Assembly: GCA_905182995.1 (NCBI GenBank)
Contig: CAJJDP010000008.1
Span: 204,506 to 268,505, forward strand
Length of the DNA stretch: 64,000 nt
Source of the DNA: Paramecium octaurelia
Lineage: Eukaryota; Ciliophora; Oligohymenophorea; Peniculida; Parameciidae
Direction: 5' to 3'
Shown here: positions 45,826-57,670 of the stretch, piece after piece
How positions within the stretch are numbered: position 1 is the stretch's first letter
Layout of the letters: each line of letters begins with the position of its first letter
Notes under the pieces: generated by a model
Seen by the model: the letters and a program-made list of their open reading frames with translations, nothing else
Database searches by the model: none
What the model was told of the DNA's origin: nothing
Made by a program: the position numbers and the translations under genes

Positions 45826-47760
45826 TCAAATGATAAAGGAATCAATAAAGTTTAAAAATCTTGTGCAGTAAGGTTCTGGACTTCTACAAGACAAGTCCTA
45901 TTTCTTTTTAAATCTCACACTTCTTTTGAAACATTATTCGCTTTTTTTTGATTGATTGAATCTTTATAAATAATCTATAATTGAAAATGAGTAAACCATA
46001 TTTTTGGCTTCATTGACTACAAATCTGTAATTATCATTATCACTTTATTATGCATTCTATGTACAAATCCCTAAAAGTAAAGAATAATCCATATATCCAA
46101 TATCTCTGAGAAAACAACAATCATCCTTGAACTATAGCTTTATTTGATCAGAAACTTCCTTAGGTAAATTAATAGGGTTGTATGGAGATTATTTAAAATT
46201 ATTATCTTTTTGTACACTATCCTCAGATTTGGAGGTTCTATTTGCAGTAGAGCCTTTTAAATCATATACTACAAATTCATGGTCTAACATTTTCATTTGT
46301 TCAAATGAATTTTCCATCAAAACTATATATTGAGTTTTGTATGCCATCAATTTAATTTTAAATATTCCATAAATTTTAGCAATGAGTGATTTCTTATTAC
46401 CACTTACATGATTAAAATATGAATTTATCCGGCCATCTAAGAAATCTTTGATTTCAGATTTTTCAACAGTTTTGATTATGAGTTTATTATTTTAACTATA
46501 GAAGAAGAATGCTCCACTTCTACCCATAGATTCCTTTGCTTTTTCAAAGGCCTTCTAATTGTACTATAATTCTAAGGTGTATTCCAATATGTTTTTAGTC
46601 AAATTGTTTTATTTCAATAGAGTAGTAAAACTGTTTGGGTGATATGTGTTTACTAAAATGATAGAATCTTTAATGACATCATTCTCATTATATGAAATTC
46701 TGCTTTCGTCTAATTCTGATAAGTGAAATTTAAATGTGTAGGTTCTTTTCATCTCGAATTCTTTCATATGATGATCGAATTGCTTTTCAAGAGTTGCATA
46801 GACAGCCTTGACTAAACCTTTGACAAGCTCGTTGATTTAAGTCTTTAGCAATTTCTCATAGATAGGCATCATCTTATTTTGAATGTCATTATTCAATCCA
46901 TATTCAATACTTTCGATATCTTCTATGTAGGATTGTTATTGACATGATCGAAAGAACACCTAGTATAGTTTCTGATATGAATAGGGTTAAATGAGATGGA
47001 AAATAGAGAAGAATAAACCTTCTAAACTCAAGGCTACCTTTAATATATATGAGTCTTTATCCTCATTAGAGTCTAGATTATAATACGAAAAAGCAAAATT
47101 AATTGTCAACATAGTGAAGAGCCAATACCCTTGTTGTTTTACAAAATCACACTTGAATTCGTAAAGTCTTTTGCTTTGTAATGTTTTGTTTTTATTCAAA
47201 ATTATCCATATGGCTATGTAGAAAAGAGTGCAAATCAAAAAACTAAAAAAATTGATATAGGAAGCCAAAACACTGTATGTTTTAATATTACTAGGTTTTA
47301 AAGAATATCATTACGTCCAAAATAGTAGTGGTATGATGATCAGTACTATGATTAATAGGCATTGCAACAATAATAAAAATAAAAAAACAGATGAGGATGT
47401 TGCTTAAAAAGGATTGTAAATGCATATTTTTACTTCGTTGAGAAATAAAATAAACTAATTTGAGATAATAATTATAATAACACCTAGAAGGAATTTGGTT
47501 AATTTATGTAATTCTAAAAATGCATTTGAATGATTGTTTTCAATGATAACTAAAGCTTAATCGACAAAAATAAATATGCCTAAGATTATAAATAAGCTGG
47601 AGATCCACACAATGATTCTAATATTAATGAGGAAAATAAACTTGGAAGGGTATTTTCGATAAATAGGGGAGACAATCCCTAAAATACAAATTAAAGAGCA
47701 AGCCAGCATCGATATGGCTGTGCAGCCAATATCAATGTAAGCGACAATGACTATTCCCAT
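45826..47760 (-). CDS. Seven-TM receptor fused to phosphatidylinositol-phosphate kinase (GPCR-PIPK)
   Basis: 636 aa with one 24-nt intron. The N-terminal 240 residues contain seven hydrophobic helices (first: GIVIVAYIDIGCTAISML). A linker leads to a PIP4/5-kinase domain: MGRSGAFFFYS, LIIKTVEKSE (catalytic Lys), IVLMENSF, YDLKGSTANR, RDIGYMDYSLLLGI and FSIIDYLQ. These are the catalytic motifs of type I/II PIP kinases. Receptor-PIPK fusions are known from oomycetes, Dictyostelium (RpkA) and ciliates; they presumably couple an extracellular cue directly to PI(4,5)P2 synthesis. Ligand and lipid preference are unknown. Confidence 0.9.
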
Positions 47761-47988
47761 TAAGTTATGAGGCTTTAATTAATTGTTTTATTATTTATTG
47801 AGATTGAAAAAATAAATACGATATTTGATAATATTTGTGGAATGCTATCAATTATATATATTATATTTTCCATCGATTTTGCAATTTATTATTATTAAAT
47901 TTAAGCCATTCCAATGTAATCGGAGAGAAGAATTCCCAACTCTACAAATAATATTATTATAATTTTAGGGTTTTTGTAAATCTATAAA

Positions 47989-49127
47989 TCATCTTCTTCT
48001 TACTCCTGCTCCTTCCAATTCAGTGACTATTTTAGGAAACAGGGTTGTCTAAGTTATTAATTGATCGAGCAATTTGTTATGTTCATTAGTTCTATTGATT
48101 TTTATTTTATATACCTCTCAACCCATCTGTTGTTGGTATTATCTAAGTTATCTGAGGCTGTTTTGAAATTAGATTGAGCATCTCTTAATAAATTTGATTT
48201 GGTTTGAATTTAACCTACAATAACATACATGAATTACCATCTCTTGTTTAGATTTCAGCTTGAATGGTTGGTATAACGATTGTCGATAAATTAGTTATTC
48301 TTTAATTATATTAACTTAGATTGTGGTCATCAATAGTTCTTATCTACTAATAGGAGTTTTCTAAATCTGTTTTATTCTTAACAATAGTATCTCTTAGGTT
48401 TTGGATCAATCTCTACACTTTTGCGCTTGCTTCTTAATCATTGAAACTTGGAGCCATTATTTGAGTGAAGGCAGTGATTAATGGTGTATACATGATTCTT
48501 TAATGTTGCAATTGTTTTAAGCCTTCCTCTAAGAAAGCCACATTCCTATTTTAGATGAAAGAACCATCTCTTAATTGGCCAATCAATTACAAAGCTTAAT
48601 CAAGGGCCTAAACTGCATTAGTATATTGATTTTATTGATCTTTGAATATGGCTTCTTCCTTATTGATTCTCTATTACAAACCATCAGCCAATGATTACAC
48701 TTCCTTCAACTCATCTACTTTTCCATTCAATCCAATTTATAACAAATTTCTACTTTCAGTGAAGTCTGTTAGATCTATTTCTAAAGAAGCTATCTTTGAT
48801 AATTTATGAAATCAATACTTCGTTTTAATACTAAGTAATTTATCCAGAGAAAAACTCTTTATCTGTGAAATATTAAACTTCATTCTATTAATATTCTTTA
48901 TCTTCATCCACTATTCTCTATTTTATTGAATTCTCTAAATCATCTAAAGCTGCATAGAGTTTAGAAAAGTCGAATTGTTACGCCTTAGACTTTAAGGTGA
49001 GTAATTTCAGAAAAGCTTTTCCTAAATGAGTTCTCTCTAATTCATTGACTATTGGATTAGAGAGAGGTCCTTAAATCTGACTAGCCAAGCTGAGCGATAT
49101 CAACAAAATACAAACTAACTTCCTCAT
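47989..49127 (-). CDS. Secreted coiled-coil protein, trichocyst-matrix-protein-like
   Basis: 355 aa with introns of 25, 23 and 23 nt. A signal peptide (MRKLVCILLISLSLASQ) is followed by uninterrupted Gln/Asn/Leu/Asp coiled coil without TM segments. The order of signal peptide, short pro-like segment and long heptad region mirrors TMPs, and TLFPKIVTELEGAGVRRR at the end is compact. It is more divergent and AT-richer than the TMP at 14116, so it may be a minor trichocyst component or a related secretory granule protein. Confidence 0.75.
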
Positions 49128-49555
49128 TACAATTCGTTTTTTAAATATTAAAATTAATCCTCATTCCTTTAAAATAATTATAAAAATATGTTTCTGATCA
49201 ATAAAAAATCATCAAATCACTAGTTCTAATTTAGAAAAGATTAGAGATCATTAAATATATGTATTTTGATTAGTAAAGTCTTATATATATTAAAAATCAC
49301 ATTCAGCATCCAAATTTCATATTGATTGTTGTTCAATATCAACTTAAATTGATTTATTATTATTATTATCTCTAATCTCTAATCTCGAATCTCTAATCGC
49401 TAATATTTGCTTAATTAATAAAAAAGTCTAGTTTTTTGAAGCATGGTATATTAAAAATTAGTAAGCAGTTTTATTACATAAATAATTATGAATTAACTTT
49501 ATTGATTATCAATAATCCTGCATTTATCCTATTATTATAATATTCTGAAACTTTA
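49128..49555. other. AT-rich intergenic region with simple repeats
   Basis: About 430 bp upstream of the secreted coiled-coil gene. It contains a TTA microsatellite (about 49353-49368) running into an imperfect heptamer array (next entry). No coding sequence is supported. Confidence 0.6.
49369..49403. repeat. Five tandem copies of a 7-bp unit (TCTCTAA)
   Basis: Copies read TCTCTAA, TCTCTAA, TCTCGAA, TCTCTAA and TCGCTAA head to tail. A reverse-complement match (GATTAGAGAT) lies at 49239-49248, about 120 bp away, which could let the strand fold back. The unit is unlike the G4T2/G3T3 Paramecium telomere repeat. Confidence 0.85.
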
Positions 49556-49863
49556 ATGAAATTAATTGGTAGATTATTTAAAGATTAATATATTTTATTA
49601 AACTATTATATAAATATAGTATTATTTTAAGAAAGACAAGAAAAAATCCTAATTATTTCGAAAATGAATATTCTAATCTTGAAAAACTCATGTTGCAAAA
49701 TATAACTAATAAAAATGAATTTTTATCTAATAATATGAATATGTATCAAAAAGGTATTCATTTATATTTGAATACTAATCTGTTATTAGGAAGATCATTT
49801 TATATTAAATTTTAGATTTTTGAAGAAATGCTTGAATATGAATGTTAGGACATACATAAATGA
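49556..49863 (+). CDS. Possible small gene ending just upstream of a kinase gene
   Basis: The stretch before TGA at 49861-49863 has coding-like composition (KNPNYFENEYSNLEKLMLQN, YQKGIHLYLNTNLLLGRSF). An ATG at 49556 (MKLIGRLFKDQY) connects to it only through a 17-nt GT...AG segment, shorter than usual introns, so the 5' structure is uncertain. The protein would be about 90 aa with no recognised domain. Confidence 0.35.
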
Positions 49864-49936
49864 TACTTTATTATTATATTTAAAAAATACACAAAATTAT
49901 TCGAATTTCTTAATAATTTGCAAATAAATATTTATA

Positions 49937-50910
49937 ATGGATTAATTGGAAGCATTGCTAGTCAAGAGTCCAACTAATCAATATATAATATATAATAAGA
50001 TCCTAGGAAGAGGAGCGTATGGAGTTGTTTTACTTAGTAAGCAGATCAAATAATAATAATTTTATGCAATCAAAATAGTACTAATATCTGTCATTTAAGA
50101 TTTCCAAAACAGTCTTAGCTAAGATTAATGGAGCCTACAATATGAGATAAGAAATATTGTTTCTTTCAAAATTACAACATCCTAATATTATAAAAATGCA
50201 TGAAACTTTTGAAGATGAAAACTATTTTTATATTGTGTTGGAATACTGTTCAAAAGGAAATTTATTTTTATTACTTAAGGAATAAGGAGCGTTTCCTGAA
50301 GAAAAGGCTTTTAAATACTTCAATTAAATTTTGTAAGCAATATAATTTATGCATAAAAGATAAATTATCCATAGAGATTTAAAAGTTCTTATTTATAAAT
50401 ATTTTTGAAATAGTTAGCAAACATTTTATTAACGTAAGACGATAATATAAAGATTTGCGATTTTAATTGGGCAACGGAATTAATAGATGGCCAAGCTGAT
50501 CCAGTACTTTGTGGAACTGTTGACTAGATGCCACCAGAAGTTTCTTCCTTTAGTTTTCATGATACAAAATTGGATATTTGGAGTTTGGGAGTTTTATTAT
50601 ATGTAAAACGAATCATTATAAAAAGGAAATGTTACATAATAGTCTTCCAATAATATCTTTTGTGACTGAATTGTCATTCGGACGACATGTCAGCGAAGAA
50701 GCAATAAATTTAATAAAAGATTTAATGAGCCTAGAAAAATCTTAAAGACCAACGGTAAGTGAAATCTATTCTTACAAATGGATGAAAAATAACCTTGCTA
50801 AATTAAAAGTCTAAACTACGAGTTAAAGTTCACGTGTGACTCCAAGACATTCAAAATAAAATAGTTTGGATCTAAAAGATATAAGTAAATGTATCAGAAC
50901 TGAAAATTGA
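49937..50910 (+). CDS. Small Ser/Thr protein kinase with DFN in place of DFG
   Basis: 299 aa with introns of 22, 29 and 23 nt. The kinase domain fills residues 10-260: GRGAYGVV glycine loop, YAIKIV (catalytic Lys), [29 protein letters not shown]...ANILL, then CDFNWA where DFG is expected, CGTVDQMPPEV in place of APE, and DIWSLGVLLY. A short Ser/Lys tail follows. The metal-binding Asp is kept but the hinge Gly is Asn. The overall look recalls Aurora/NEK/PLK-type cell-cycle kinases, but I cannot assign a subfamily. It may be active with altered activation-loop control. Confidence 0.85.
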
Positions 50911-50961
50911 ATCAGTCATGATAAAATATATTTCAAAAAATTATTTATAATATGTCATCAA

Positions 50962-51670
50962 TCAAAATAGTGAATTAAACTACGTGACTGGACTATTTGA
51001 CTGTTCATAAATTATTTCAGCCATATTATTAGAGGCATCATTAAGGTTTATTAATAATTATACAAGTCTAATTTCATAACACTCACTTCATACTTATCTG
51101 TCTTTTAATTTCTCATTTTCACCATCCCCATGCTATTATAAAGTTGGACCTCCATTCTTTTAGATTATTCATTCAGGATTATTATTCTCAAATTTAAATG
51201 TTCTTCAGTAAAAGCAGAAAAGCTTTAATTTTATCCTAAAATTTTTTGGATCCTACAACTAATTAATTTATGGTCTGGTGTAGAATTAATTTTTTGCCTT
51301 CAAATCTTATGAAATATATTTTCTTATTAATGTGCAAAATTCGAAGAGTTTTACAATTATGTAATATTTAATTATTAGAAATCCAGAGGTTATTTATATA
51401 TTACCCTAAATTAATAAAAATGATATCAATATATTATAGATTAAATTATCTATATTTTTAGAAGGATTCTAATTATTCTCTTTTTCAAATATTTAATCGA
51501 TTGACATAATGATTACTTAAAAAGATTCTATTAGTTTTATTCTATTTGCAAAATCACTAGTTAATACTATTAGTTCAAATTTGAGCTCATTAATGATCTT
51601 AAACTAAACAAATTTAATGAATTTTAGAACAAGATAGCATTATTTAGAATATAGTTTTCGATTTCAAATC
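50962..51670 (-). CDS. Damaged or mis-sequenced coiled-coil-type gene
   Basis: The 3' end is clear: EQSKRMEVQLYNSMGMVKM, a 26-nt intron, LVQLLINLNDASNNMAEI, then TGA at 50962-50964. Upstream, the frame containing FANRIKLIESFQVIIMSIDQ and TLIRKYISQDLKAKNQFY is offset by one base, as if one base were inserted in the T6 run near 51242-51247. Further upstream an in-frame TGA occurs near 51666. The 5' end is unresolved and no domain is recognised. A 304-codon + strand frame over the same interval (50918-51832) is judged an antisense shadow. Confidence 0.4.
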
Positions 51671-52057
51671 TCCCTTGCTTATTACATAATAAGAATTAAT
51701 AAAATTTTTCCCTTTATAAAGCTTTTAAAATTACTTATAAATATATAAGTCCAAAATTTCTCATAAAGCTCTAGTACTTAGCCAATTTTATCCTAAAGTG
51801 TTTTGAGCTATTGCAAGAGTTAGATTTGTTGATTATATCATCTTTATAAATGTAAATCAAATTCTTCTTAAATTAATAAATTGATTTTCTTAATTATTAC
51901 GACACAAACTATGAATGCTATTTGAAAATATAAGTTCAACCCTATTGAATATTCTAAACTCTTCCTTTATATCAAATAGAATTATAAATCGTGTATTATT
52001 TTCGATATTTAAATTAGGAAGCCTTGAATTTTAATTTTAATTTTATCTTTAAATTAT
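51671..52057. other. Unassigned region upstream of ERO1
   Basis: About 390 bp between the unresolved minus-strand gene and the ERO1 start. Minus-strand segments such as LLQQLKTLQDKIGQVLELYE near 51750-51810 look coding, and the minus-strand gene may extend here, but TGAs interrupt the frame and no ATG is convincing. Confidence 0.35.
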
Positions 52058-53166
52058 ATGTTAATAGCATCCTTTTAAATTCTACTTTCAATAAACTTAG
52101 CTGCTATTTCAGTACTGTCCTACAACTATTTAATTGTAAATATGTTATTGAATTTTAGAGCCAAAAAGAAGTAGTATTCAAATCGTATTATAACTAAGAA
52201 TAGGTGGAAAACATGAATCACATTGAATAAATAAATAATGCTCTATTTCCCTTACTTGAGGATATATCTGTAATAATTTATGTAATAAGTTAGTTTGACC
52301 CTGAATTCAGGATATACAGATATACTGACACATTGAATTGCCCAATTGTGATGAATTAGGATGAATGCCATGTCGAGACTTGCAATTTAAAAAATTTTGA
52401 AGGAGAAGATTCTATAATAACAGTGGACTTGAAATATAATGGAGAAAAATACACAGGACAATAAGGCTAAAATATATGGCTCAACATTTATGAAGAACTT
52501 GGAAAGAATTCCACTTCAGAGATACATAATCATTTCATAAATCTAATAAAGGGAATTCATTCATCAATATCTGTCTCAATCACTGAGTAATTTGATTATG
52601 GAACTAAAACAGGAGCTAATGTAGACTTCTTCTTTTTGCGTGTTGGTTACTATCCAGATAGAATTTATAATCTTTATTTTTTGCAGTCATTCTTAATACA
52701 AGCCTCCAAGTTTCTCTACCTTAATAAAACTGAATTGCCTTAATTAACCTAATTGAAGGTGTAAGGAGTGTTATCCTCATACAATTTGATGCCACTTTAT
52801 AAGTTTGACTACTTCTAGAATTTAACCTAATAGGATTTAGAATAGTTTAGAAATGATACTCTATTGCTCAATAATTATATGGATTGTGTGCATTGCAAAA
52901 GATGCAAGGTAAATGGAAAACTATAAATTCATGGGTTGGAAACATCTATTGATCTTTTATTCCATAGGGAAAAAGGAGTAGAATTAGAAAAAAATGACGT
53001 GATAGCCTTCTTAAATACTTTTTAAAAGATATCCAGCTCAGTGAAATCAATAGAATCGATGTTCGAAAGAAGAACATAAACTCTCTTTCAATATTGTAAA
53101 TTATCTGGATTTGGATTCGTATTTTTGGTTTTCTTATCCCTAGTGGCCATTTTGATGAAGAGATGA
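52058..53166 (+). CDS. ERO1: ERO1, endoplasmic reticulum thiol oxidase
   Basis: 361 aa with one 23-nt intron near residue 28. The N-terminus (MLIASFQILLSINLAAIS) is a signal peptide or anchor. The domain shows NHIEQINNALFPLLEDI, CPIVMNQDEC, DLKYNGEKYTGQQG, a conserved Ser/His helix (IKGIHSSISV), RIYNLYFLQSFLIQ, the active-site CX2CX2C as DCVHCKRCKVNGKLQ, and HGLETSIDLLF. Ero1 uses FAD and oxygen to reoxidise protein disulfide isomerase during secretory protein folding, which suits a cell loaded with secreted trichocyst proteins. A C-terminal hydrophobic segment suggests membrane anchoring. Confidence 0.92.
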
Positions 53167-53288
53167 ATTAATATATGTATTGTATTTTTAAAACATTATA
53201 CATTTTATTGATAAATTTACATGATTTCATCATTCTGCATTTATTTTGTATTGAAATATATTGGTATTAAATAAAAAAAATAGAATAA

Positions 53289-54128
53289 TCAAATAAATTA
53301 AACATGCTCGTAATCTTAACCATTTCCTTATATGAGAATTGAAGTAGTTTAATTTAGTTTAGGTAATTATTGTAATAATTGTGAAGCGTTTCTTGATAAA
53401 GTTTATTATGGCATCTATTCTTATATTTCAGCAGGAGGAGTTTAAACTCTGTCTAAGATGTGCCAAGATTTGATTTTAGTTATGAAAAGCATCTTTTTTA
53501 AAACATAGAGAAGGCACATAAAAATTGGAACTAAAAATAAAAAAACTATGACAGCAAATCCTATATAAAGATATATGATAATCTTTACCAATCATCGTAA
53601 TTGGACTATTCAAAAAACTAGATTATTGATTGTTTTTGTCATTGCCATCAAAAATATTGACGCTAACATTATATATAGAGATTACATTTGAACAACTAGA
53701 AATGCTTATAGAGCAGTAAAGCCAAGAAAAATGAAGAGGAGACAAATTAGTGCAATCATATTTTCTAAATTTGATTTACATGCTTTTCTCTCTAAATACA
53801 ATTAAATAGATACGGGAATACAAACTTTACGGGATGTAAATTCAATTTAATATTCGATCTTGCAAATTTCACACTAAGTAAACAATTATTTGTTTTATGT
53901 AACTATCCAGGTTTTAAGGCACTCAATTCAAACAAATTGTCTTACCTCTTCATGTACTTATCCAAGAGAACCTTTACATTTGCAAGGATGTATAATGGGT
54001 TTATCGTTATCCTGTTCAGTTTCAAGACAAATTCGACAGGATTTAATGTCTTATTGCTCAATGAATATGTGTTGTTAGACTTTTAAGGCTGATCTAGTCT
54101 GTTAGGACTCGATAGTTAATTTATTCAT
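53289..54128 (-). CDS. RING-CH (MARCH-like) membrane E3 ubiquitin ligase
   Basis: 259 aa with a 24-nt intron inside the RING and a 36-nt intron that contains an in-frame TGA. The RING-CH domain reads CRICLETEQDNDKPIIHPCK, CKGSLGQVHEE, CLKTWIV and CEICKIEY: the C4HC3 pattern with the short gap typical of MARCH ligases. Two or three TM helices follow (MIALICLLFIFLGFTAL, then IYLYIGFAVIVFLFL), with a Gln-rich cytosolic tail. Family members ubiquitinate membrane cargo in endosomes or the ER. A + strand frame over this gene, broken by one TGA, is a shadow. Confidence 0.9.
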
Positions 54129-54454
54129 TATTAATAATATATTTTTTCATGACCTAATATAGAAAATGTTTATAAATAAATTTAAACTTCATTATGATTT
54201 GAGAATCGGAATTAAAGGGGAAGATAAAAATTAGTAAGCCTTCGGATTCTGGCATGAACTTGAGTCAAATAAATAAAATATTTAAATAATCAATAAATAG
54301 AATCTTATATAAACAAGGGACTAGTATACATTAGAATGCTGTCTAAAAGTAAGTGAATAAGAAAATGAAATAATAATCTACTGCACCACTTTTGCAATTA
54401 AATAATGTAATGTATATATATCTTCTGATATGCACACTAATCATTATAGAAGAC

Positions 54455-55194
<740 letters not shown>

Positions 55195-56194
55195 ACTTAA
55201 ATAAATAATAAATTAAAAACTTATTAATATATCATTTTCCGTAACCCATTTTATTATTCCTCTCAGGACTATAATTATCATCTCTGCATCAATATCAAGG
55301 ATGGTTATGTTATATATCAAAGCACAAAACTATCAAATACACTATAATCTCTTCTATTTTGATTTTTGAGAACTCATTATTAATTAAGGGAACTATTCAT
55401 CCTAAATTATTGATCTAACCATATAAATAACTTATTAAATGATTTGAAGGATAAATTTCAAAAGAGATTGAGGAAAATCTATATATTAATTACAGCAAAT
55501 CTTAGATTATTAAATCCATAATGTATTCTATAAATTATCACTTAATTTCTCTATTAATATCATTGGTGAATAGAAAAGGTTAAAAATAAATGAATTTGGA
55601 TTATGAGGAAGAAATCGTATTCACTTGACAATTAAAATTATAACTCTCTTCTAATTTAACTATTATTACTGAGGGAAATTTTTATGCATTTCCTTTCTTT
55701 TCTTGAAAATTTATTTTATTTCTCTTTATATATATGTAATGAATTAAAATTTAACAAAATTATTATTGTTTCATAATAAGGTAGGGAACTATTGAGAAAA
55801 AAACGTAATGAAATGAATGAGTATTAAGAGAAAATTTTTAAATTAGATTGCATGACTGGAAATTGCATTCTTGCAGTCATATAAAATACTAACTTTACAA
55901 ATTCCTAAGTATTTACACTACTACTATTGTTACATAATTGAAAAATCAATAAATTGAATTAAGTTAAATTTATAACAAAATAATATTTTATTAAAATGAT
56001 TGGAAAAGAAGTTTAGTAAAAACATTCTATCATCCTTCAATATTTTATGTTCAATTTTATATTTCAAATATATTATTGTTAGTACTTAATTGCAAACAAA
56101 TTTGAAAGTATATTGATATTCTTACATTTTAATATTTATCTTATAGTAATTAAAATAATTTATAGTGCTAAAACTTGGGACTAGGGAAAAATAA
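55195..56194. other. 1-kb intergenic region, unusually long for this window
   Basis: Lies between the divergent Rab (-) and cyclin (+) starts. Strongly AT-rich with no coding-like frame on either strand. A short stem-loop, ATGACTG...CAGTCAT, occurs around 55853-55882. It is presumed to hold both promoters. An RNA gene cannot be excluded, but no tRNA or snRNA hallmark is seen. Confidence 0.5.
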
Positions 56195-57533
56195 ATGTTG
56201 AACAACTCCAGAAAGTAGAAAAGTAAGTCTAAAAAGTTGTCAAAGGCAAAGGATTTAGAAGTGAAATCAAGATGTGAGAGCGCTAATTTCAAATCTGAAT
56301 AGGCGGCATGCTAATATGTGTATTAAATATTTTCATTTGATAGGCAAATTACTATAAAAAAGGTCAAGAATGAGAAAGACATATCCCCCAATCTGGAGGA
56401 AGAAATTCCTCTTGGTTCTTAGATATTATTATAATCCGATTTGTAGGATTATGATAAATTAATTTGCGAGGAAGTTGTGAAAGACTTTACATCCTTCACA
56501 TTCAATAACTCATTAGAACATTAAATTAGTTAGGAGGATGAGTAAGAAACTTTGTCAGAATTTATGAGAGAATAAGTGAAATACGAAGAAGTTTATATTT
56601 ATAAAAAGAATTACCTGAATAATTAGAAGGAAATTTAGAGTCACATGGTGGCGATTCTATTTGATTGGCTCATCGAAGTTGCTCATTCGTTTCATTTCAA
56701 AAGAGAAACCTTATATTTGTCTATCAATTATGTGGAAAGGTATTTGTTAAGACAACCAAATGTTCTTATATCGAAATTTCAACTTTTAGGAGTGGCAGCT
56801 ATCTTCATTGCTCACAAATGTGAAGAGATCTACCCAAAAAATCTAAAAGATTTTCATAGACTTATATAGGACCAATATACAATTTAGGAGATTGAGTAGA
56901 TGGAAGTTCTAATATTGAAATCGCTTGATTTTCGAATGTATCCAAACACTCCCATATTTTGGTTAAATTATTATACCAAATTGTGGGATGAATTCATTAT
57001 TGATAAAGACCCTTGTCTTTTGTTCAAGGAAAGAACAAATGAGGCATATTACAGATACAGGGAGTTGGTGTAGTTATTTGATGTGTGTTTGATAGATTAT
57101 CAATATAAAAAGAATGAGAAGCTGACTATTTTGAGTTTAATTTATCTGGTTGTTGCCAAATAATTATAAATATTTGATGATTATTAAACTATGGCTATAT
57201 CATAATCAGAAGTTTGCGATTTCTTTCAGTCAGATGAATAGGAATACAACAAATAGTTTAGATAATTCATACTCTAATCCGAGATATATTTAGAATTTGA
57301 TAGGCAAATCTTTTATGAGGATTTAAATGATGTAATTTGCCAATTGGTAAAGTATTTCATCCTTCGATTTGATAACTCCTTACCAAGAGTGTTACTTAAT
57401 AACCAATAGTTTATTGATGAAGTAATGTATCTATGTTATAGACTAGATGTAACACGAAGAATTACTATCCTTTTAGACATACAATAATAGTACAATAGAA
57501 ACTATAACAAATATTTCAATACAAAATTAATGA
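56195..57533 (+). CDS. Mitotic-type (A/B-like) cyclin
   Basis: 436 aa with a probable 28-nt intron near the 3' end. The N-terminal 150 residues are charged and lack a clear destruction box. The cyclin box begins MVAILFDWLIEVAHSF (the MRAIL-type helix), followed by FKRETLYLSINYVERYL, GVAAIFIAHKCEEIYP and LKSLDFRMYPNTPIFWL, the second fold boundary. Such cyclins activate Cdk1-type kinases. The 3' end is ambiguous: without the intron the frame stays open without TGA into the next gene, and a 20-nt intron alternative gives another tail. Confidence 0.82.
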
Positions 57534-57670
57534 TTTAAGATTTCTTTATTTCAATAGATTACACAAATTAAATATAAAACAACTTTTTAATTTAAATGTC
57601 CTCCAATAAGCTGATTTTGAATCAAATCCAGGATATAATTGTTTTTTTCTATTTATAAAATTAATAAAAC

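Noticed and set aside
50918..51832. 304-codon + strand ORF with no TGA
   Set aside because: Composition is rich in Ser, Phe, Leu and Ile, as produced by reading the complement of Gln/Lys/Glu/Asn-rich coding sequence. It begins 8 bp after the kinase stop, and the minus strand carries better coding segments with a canonical intron.
51900..52140. Minus-strand segment DSTEIAAKFIESRIQKD
   Set aside because: Largely antisense to the ERO1 signal sequence and first exon; ERO1 is supported by conserved motifs.
56250..56345. 26-nt GT...TAG segment early in the cyclin gene as an intron
   Set aside because: Removing it breaks the frame that leads into the cyclin box; the unspliced reading stays open.
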